This document shows positions 5,314 through 8,357 of a stretch of 8,357 nt of DNA, piece after piece; positions within the stretch are counted from its first letter, which is position 1, and each line of letters starts with the position of its first letter. Under the pieces are notes generated by a model that searched no databases, was not told where the DNA came from, and saw nothing but the letters and a program-made list of their open reading frames with translations. This DNA comes from Chloroflexota bacterium (GTDB lineage Bacteria; Cyanobacteriota; Vampirovibrionia; Obscuribacterales; Obscuribacteraceae), in NCBI GenBank assembly GCA_005240105.1, contig SBAT01000410.1, forward strand, positions 1 to 8,357, given 5' to 3'. A program made the translations under genes and the position numbers.

Positions 5314-6135
5314 ATGACAGCAACAAGCGCTAGCGGCGACAAGACCACCGACAAATACGGTGGTACGCAAGGCAGCCCCGTTACCTACAACAAATATCTA
5401 CGTGTGCATGACCTAAAAGAACTGCAAGTCTGTCTTTCCGATCCGCCGCACCACGACGAGCCTTTGTTTATCATCATCCACCAGACTTACGAACTTTGGT
5501 TCAAGCTGGTGCTCCACGAGCTGGACACAGTGCAAGCACTGCTTGCCGAAGACAATGTCCGCCGCGCCAATTTCTTCTTGCGTCGCGTGATTGCAATTAT
5601 GAAACTTCTCGTGCAGCAGATTCACATATTGGAGACAATGTCTCCCCAAGATTTCTTGGGCTTTCGCCACAACTTAAACCCAGCTTCCGGATTTCAATCT
5701 AGTCAATTCCGCGAAGTTGAATTTACACTCGGTGCTAAAGATGAGCGTATGCTTGAACATTTCAAGCCCGATGCCAGTGCATATGCAATGCTCAAAGAGC
5801 GTTTTGCTAAACCATCCGTACTGGATTCTTTCAATGCCGTGCTGCGAAGGAAAGGCTTTGTCCTTCCTGAAGCTGACGAAGATGCTCGCGTTAAAGAACT
5901 GGTACGTCTTTACAAGAACGACGATTCATTAGCTGACTTGTCTGATTTAGCCGAATTGCTAGTTGAAATAGATGAATTGGTCTACCTCTGGCGCGTCAAC
6001 CACGTAACCGTCGTCGAGCGCATCATCGGCTTCAAACGCGGCACCGGCGGCTCCGAAGGCGTCGGCTACCTGCAATCTACTTTGATGAAGCGCTGCTTCC
6101 CGGACCTCTGGAAAGTACGCACCGTTTTAGAGTAG
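5314..6135 (+). CDS. kynA: Tryptophan 2,3-dioxygenase
   Basis: This heme enzyme opens the indole ring of L-tryptophan to N-formylkynurenine, the first step of the kynurenine pathway, in the cytoplasm as a homotetramer. The 273 residues are near normal family length. Hallmarks in order: HHDEPLFIIIHQTYELWFK (46-64) with distal His56, MSPQDFLGFR then ASGFQSSQFR (109-133) with substrate-binding Arg133, WRVNHVTVVERIIGFKRGTGG (226-246) with proximal heme ligand His230, and the end FPDLWKVRTVL. The segment GTGGSEG has Glu where many homologues have Ser; this position varies in the family. The first 23 residues are polar and probably disordered. The start is set by AAGGAG 7 bases upstream. No kynureninase or formamidase gene is adjacent. 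The neighbours do not explain whether it serves tryptophan breakdown, NAD synthesis or signalling. Confidence 0.96.
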   Translation: MTATSASGDKTTDKYGGTQGSPVTYNKYLRVHDLKELQVCLSDPPHHDEPLFIIIHQTYELWFKLVLHELDTVQALLAEDNVRRANFFLRRVIAIMKLLVQQIHILETMSPQDFLGFRHNLNPASGFQSSQFREVEFTLGAKDERMLEHFKPDASAYAMLKERFAKPSVLDSFNAVLRRKGFVLPEADEDARVKELVRLYKNDDSLADLSDLAELLVEIDELVYLWRVNHVTVVERIIGFKRGTGGSEGVGYLQSTLMKRCFPDLWKVRTVLE

Positions 6136-6177
6136 GTGTTCCGTCCAGGCTGAGCGTAAGGTTTGAGCAAAAATAGA

Positions 6178-6209
6178 AGAACCGGCGTTTGAAGGAAACC
6201 CCCGGTTCT
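6178..6209. terminator. Strong intergenic hairpin between kynA and tetR
   Basis: AGAACCGG (6178-6185) pairs perfectly with CCGGTTCT (6202-6209), and an inner GTTT/AAAC pair (6187-6190 with 6196-6199) extends the stem over a GAAGG loop. On the + strand, the direction of kynA, no T tract follows. On the minus strand TTCTATTTTTG follows, as in an intrinsic terminator. It may be a weak kynA terminator, a block to antisense transcription, or a leader structure for tetR. Confidence 0.5.
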
Positions 6210-6225
6210 GGTAGGATGGTATTTA

Positions 6226-6242
6226 GTGGACGGATTCGTCAC
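6226..6242. promoter_or_regulatory. Possible TetR operator (imperfect dyad)
   Basis: GTGGACGGATTCGTCAC contains a perfect GACG-4-CGTC inverted repeat flanked by GTG and AC, 26 bases before the chosen tetR start. TetR-family regulators often bind such dyads in their own promoter. Short dyads arise by chance, so this is only a candidate. Confidence 0.25.
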
Positions 6243-6251
6243 AAAACTATT

Positions 6252-6264
6252 AAAGGTTGGTGAT
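6252..6264 (+). promoter_or_regulatory. Ribosome binding region deciding the tetR start
   Basis: AAAGGTTGGTGAT resembles the anti-Shine-Dalgarno complement AAGGAGGTGAT with two bases inside changed. It ends 4 bases before GTG 6269, which favours that codon over TTG 6257 or GTG 6260, which lie within the site. Confidence 0.45.
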
Positions 6265-6268
6265 TTCG

Positions 6269-6940
6269 GTGGTAGATACCCTTACAAAACGGGGTCCTGG
6301 CAGACCAAAAGACGAATCCCTGCCTGAAAGAAGGCGGGAGGAGATTCTTTCGGTAGCCATCGGCGTGTTTGCTGATTGCGGCTATCCCAAGACTGACCCG
6401 CAACAGATTGCTGATGAAATTGGCATCGGCAAAGGGACTGTTTACCGCTATTTCGAAAGCAAGGAAGCGCTTTTCCTGGCTGCCGTCGATCTAGGCATGG
6501 AGCGTCTGTCCCACTTTGTTGAGTCTCGAGTAGCAGAGATTAAAGACCCGTTGGAAAAAATCGCCGGCGCTATCAGGTTTTATTTGCGCTTCTTTGACCA
6601 GAACCCGGAAGTGTTGGAGCTTCTCATCCAAGAGCGTGCCGAGTTTCGCGATCGCAAGAAGCCTACTTATTTAAAGCACCGTGAGAAAAACATTGGTCCT
6701 TGGCTTTTGCTGCTTCAAGCGCTGGTTGATGACGGGCGAGTGAGAAAGCTGAATGTTGAAACTATTACTGAGACAATAAGTTGTCTGTTGTACGGAACTA
6801 TTTTTACTGGTTACTTCAATAACTCGAAACCAAATTTCGAGGAGAAATGCGTCGATATCGTGGACATTGTGTTTGCTGGAATCCTTGGTGATGCTGAGCG
6901 GGCAAGGTTACACAAGTATTTGAAAATGGTCGGAGAGTAG
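6269..6940 (+). CDS. TetR/AcrR-family transcriptional regulator
   Basis: From GTG 6269 the protein has 223 residues. A basic N-terminal arm, KRGPGRPK, precedes the usual TetR DNA-binding domain: RREEILSVAIGVFADCGY (helix 1), then the helix-turn-helix around DPQQIADEIGIGKGTVYRYFESKEALF (key residues Gly-Ile-Gly-Lys-Gly-Thr-Val-Tyr-Tyr/Arg-Tyr-Phe, about positions 44-69). The C-terminal part is helical and ligand-binding and resembles the AcrR-type group that has ERAEFRDRKKP in the middle. Such proteins repress nearby efflux genes until a small molecule binds. Here the efflux adaptor gene starts 3 bases after the stop, so regulator and pump are almost certainly cotranscribed and autoregulated. 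There is no ATG start; GTG 6269 is preferred on its ribosome binding site, with TTG 6257 and GTG 6260 as alternatives adding 4 or 3 residues. The inducer is unknown. Confidence 0.9.
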   Translation: MVDTLTKRGPGRPKDESLPERRREEILSVAIGVFADCGYPKTDPQQIADEIGIGKGTVYRYFESKEALFLAAVDLGMERLSHFVESRVAEIKDPLEKIAGAIRFYLRFFDQNPEVLELLIQERAEFRDRKKPTYLKHREKNIGPWLLLLQALVDDGRVRKLNVETITETISCLLYGTIFTGYFNNSKPNFEEKCVDIVDIVFAGILGDAERARLHKYLKMVGE

Positions 6941-6943
6941 TAA

Positions 6944-8357
6944 ATGAATATGGATACCCTTGAGCGAACAAAACAACAATGCGCGACGACAAAAGATAAG
7001 CTTTTGTCTCGTTTCGCTGCGGCTGGACCGAGAGTCCGTTTGGCGATAATTAGCGCTGTGGTTGTGCTGTCGTTATTCATTGTCATTGGTGCCGTCCAGG
7101 CTGTTGTGTCCATCTTCCGTCCGGCAAAAGATGCTGGCGCTACGGCATCGTTGACTGTTGCAGTTGAACCGGCTGCCTATCGCCAAATGGAAAGGAAGCT
7201 TGGTATTACAGGTACAGTTTGGGCTTGGGATCCGCTATCCATCGGAGCAGAAGTCGGCGGGTTGCGCATTGAAACAGTCAATGTTGAAGAAGGAGCCTTT
7301 GTCAAAAAGGGACAAGTTCTAGCTACCCTCAATTCTTCTATCTTGAGAGCGCAGTTGGATCGTGAACTTGCCAGACTGAAGCATTCAAGAGCAAATTTGG
7401 GCAAAACTATACAGCCTAACCGCAAGCAAGATATAGCAGCTTTGCAATTTGCTGTTGAACAGACAAGCGCACAAGTCAGAGAAGCTGATGCATATCTGGA
7501 AAGAGCCAAAGCTAATTTGGACAACGCTCGCAGTAATTCCGGGCGCTATGCCGCCTTACATAAGGAAGGTGCAGTGAGTGCCGAAGAGGCAGATGCAAAA
7601 TCGACGCTTTTAAAAACCAGTCAAGCTGAGCTCTTGCATACCCAAAATGAAGTCTCCGCTGCAAGATTTGTGAACAAGCAAGCTCAAGAGAAATTGTCGC
7701 AAGCTGTTGAAGGCGGCAGAGTGGAAGACATTCAAATGTCGCAGGCCACAGTTGCTGAAACTCAGGCCAATATAAAGGCGCTGCAGGCTCAGATTGCCCA
7801 GACTGTAATTCGTGCACCAAGCGACGGCTGGATTACAAAGAGAGATGCACATATTGGTGACATAAGCACAGCTAATGAGTCGCTCTTTAATATGGTTAGA
7901 GATAATCGATTGGAGATTCGTGCTCAAGTACCGGAAAGAGATCTTGCTAGGTTAAAGCCCGAGCAGATGGTGGACATTACAGGTGTTCTTCCTGGTGGTG
8001 CAACAATTGTCGGCAAGATTCGTGAAATAAGTCCACTGGTTGATGTAGATACCCGTCTTGGCATGGTGCGCATCGATATTCCATTTAACAAGAACATCCA
8101 CCCGGGTATCTTTGTGCATGGTCAAGTAAGTCTTGGTAATCAGGAAGTTATGACTGTGCCGGCAAGTGCTATTGTCGATCGCTTTGAACACAGCTGTGTC
8201 TTCCTAGTGGAAGGGGACAAAGTCTACAGCCGTTCCGTCACTGGTGGTGAACGCTTCGGTGAATTTGTCGAAGTTACCAGCGGCATTAAGCCAGGCGAAC
8301 TTGTTGTTGTCTCCGGAGCTGGCTTCCTAAAAGACGGCGATGTAGTTCGTATATCAG
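6944..8357 (+). CDS. Efflux periplasmic adaptor (RND/HlyD membrane-fusion protein), 3' end beyond window
   Basis: 471 codons are visible and the frame is open at the right edge. A cytoplasmic stretch of about 32 residues precedes one membrane helix (33-56), an inner-membrane anchor rather than a lipoprotein signal. Then come the first half of the lipoyl domain (ITGTVWAWDPLSIGAEVGG, 88-106; EEGAFVKKGQVLATL, 115-129), a long Ala/Gln/Glu-rich coiled-coil hairpin (about 132-286), the second lipoyl half VIRAPSDGWITKRDAHIGD (288-306), a beta-barrel domain (about 318-400) and the membrane-proximal domain starting VPASAIV (405-411). It bridges an inner-membrane pump and an outer-membrane channel. GGAGAG (6932-6937), inside the end of tetR, is its ribosome binding site, 6 bases before ATG 6944. 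The gene probably ends shortly after the window and should be followed by an RND or MacB-like pump gene. Substrate unknown. Confidence 0.92.
   Translation, partial: MNMDTLERTKQQCATTKDKLLSRFAAAGPRVRLAIISAVVVLSLFIVIGAVQAVVSIFRPAKDAGATASLTVAVEPAAYRQMERKLGITGTVWAWDPLSIGAEVGGLRIETVNVEEGAFVKKGQVLATLNSSILRAQLDRELARLKHSRANLGKTIQPNRKQDIAALQFAVEQTSAQVREADAYLERAKANLDNARSNSGRYAALHKEGAVSAEEADAKSTLLKTSQAELLHTQNEVSAARFVNKQAQEKLSQAVEGGRVEDIQMSQATVAETQANIKALQAQIAQTVIRAPSDGWITKRDAHIGDISTANESLFNMVRDNRLEIRAQVPERDLARLKPEQMVDITGVLPGGATIVGKIREISPLVDVDTRLGMVRIDIPFNKNIHPGIFVHGQVSLGNQEVMTVPASAIVDRFEHSCVFLVEGDKVYSRSVTGGERFGEFVEVTSGIKPGELVVVSGAGFLKDGDVVRIS

Noticed and set aside
6269..6970. Similar starts of tetR and the adaptor gene (both contain GATACCCTT followed closely by ACAAAAC)
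   Set aside because: The likeness covers fewer than 20 bases with a gap, and the proteins diverge at once, so chance is enough.
1..8357. CRISPR array, tRNA or rRNA genes, insertion sequences, toxin-antitoxin or phage defence genes
   Set aside because: No regularly spaced repeats, cloverleaf-like sequences, transposase motifs or small paired genes were visible on either strand; the only repeat is the foldback element before kynA.

Overview
The window looks like chromosomal DNA of a Gram-negative bacterium of moderate G+C content. The main support is an lpxA gene for lipid A synthesis, together with a Tat-exported protein and a periplasmic efflux adaptor. I cannot fix the lineage from sequence alone. 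A diderm outside the classic model Proteobacteria, for example a non-photosynthetic Cyanobacteriota/Melainabacteria relative, is only a guess.

Layout. Bases 1-86 encode, on the + strand, a piece of an isoleucyl-tRNA synthetase. It stops abruptly in mid-domain and abuts the truncated 3' side of a minus-strand glycosyltransferase gene. The two join tail to tail at about base 87, with a visible drop in G+C, so this is a rearrangement or assembly breakpoint. From 87 to 3214 runs a tight minus-strand operon in the order fabZ, lpxA, MFS transporter, MJ1255-type glycosyltransferase. It combines lipid A and fatty acid enzymes with an exporter-like protein and a sugar transferase. A short divergent region (3215-3405) carries overlapping -10-like boxes on both strands. 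It separates this operon from the + strand pair folE (GTP cyclohydrolase I) and a Tat-secreted calcineurin-like phosphoesterase whose core motifs are altered.

Between the phosphoesterase and the next gene lies a roughly 150-bp foldback repeat (5156-5306). Its right end supplies the ribosome binding site of a tryptophan 2,3-dioxygenase gene (kynA, 5314-6135). After a hairpin-rich intergenic stretch come a TetR-family regulator (6269-6940) and, three bases later, the membrane-fusion subunit of an RND- or ABC-type efflux system that runs off the right edge. This is a typical regulator-pump operon whose pump gene should lie just beyond the window.

Most genes are ordinary housekeeping or accessory functions. 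I see no convincing evidence of a wholly new multi-gene system. The most unusual points are the ileS/glycosyltransferase junction, the repeat that contains the kynA ribosome binding site, and the altered phosphoesterase motifs.
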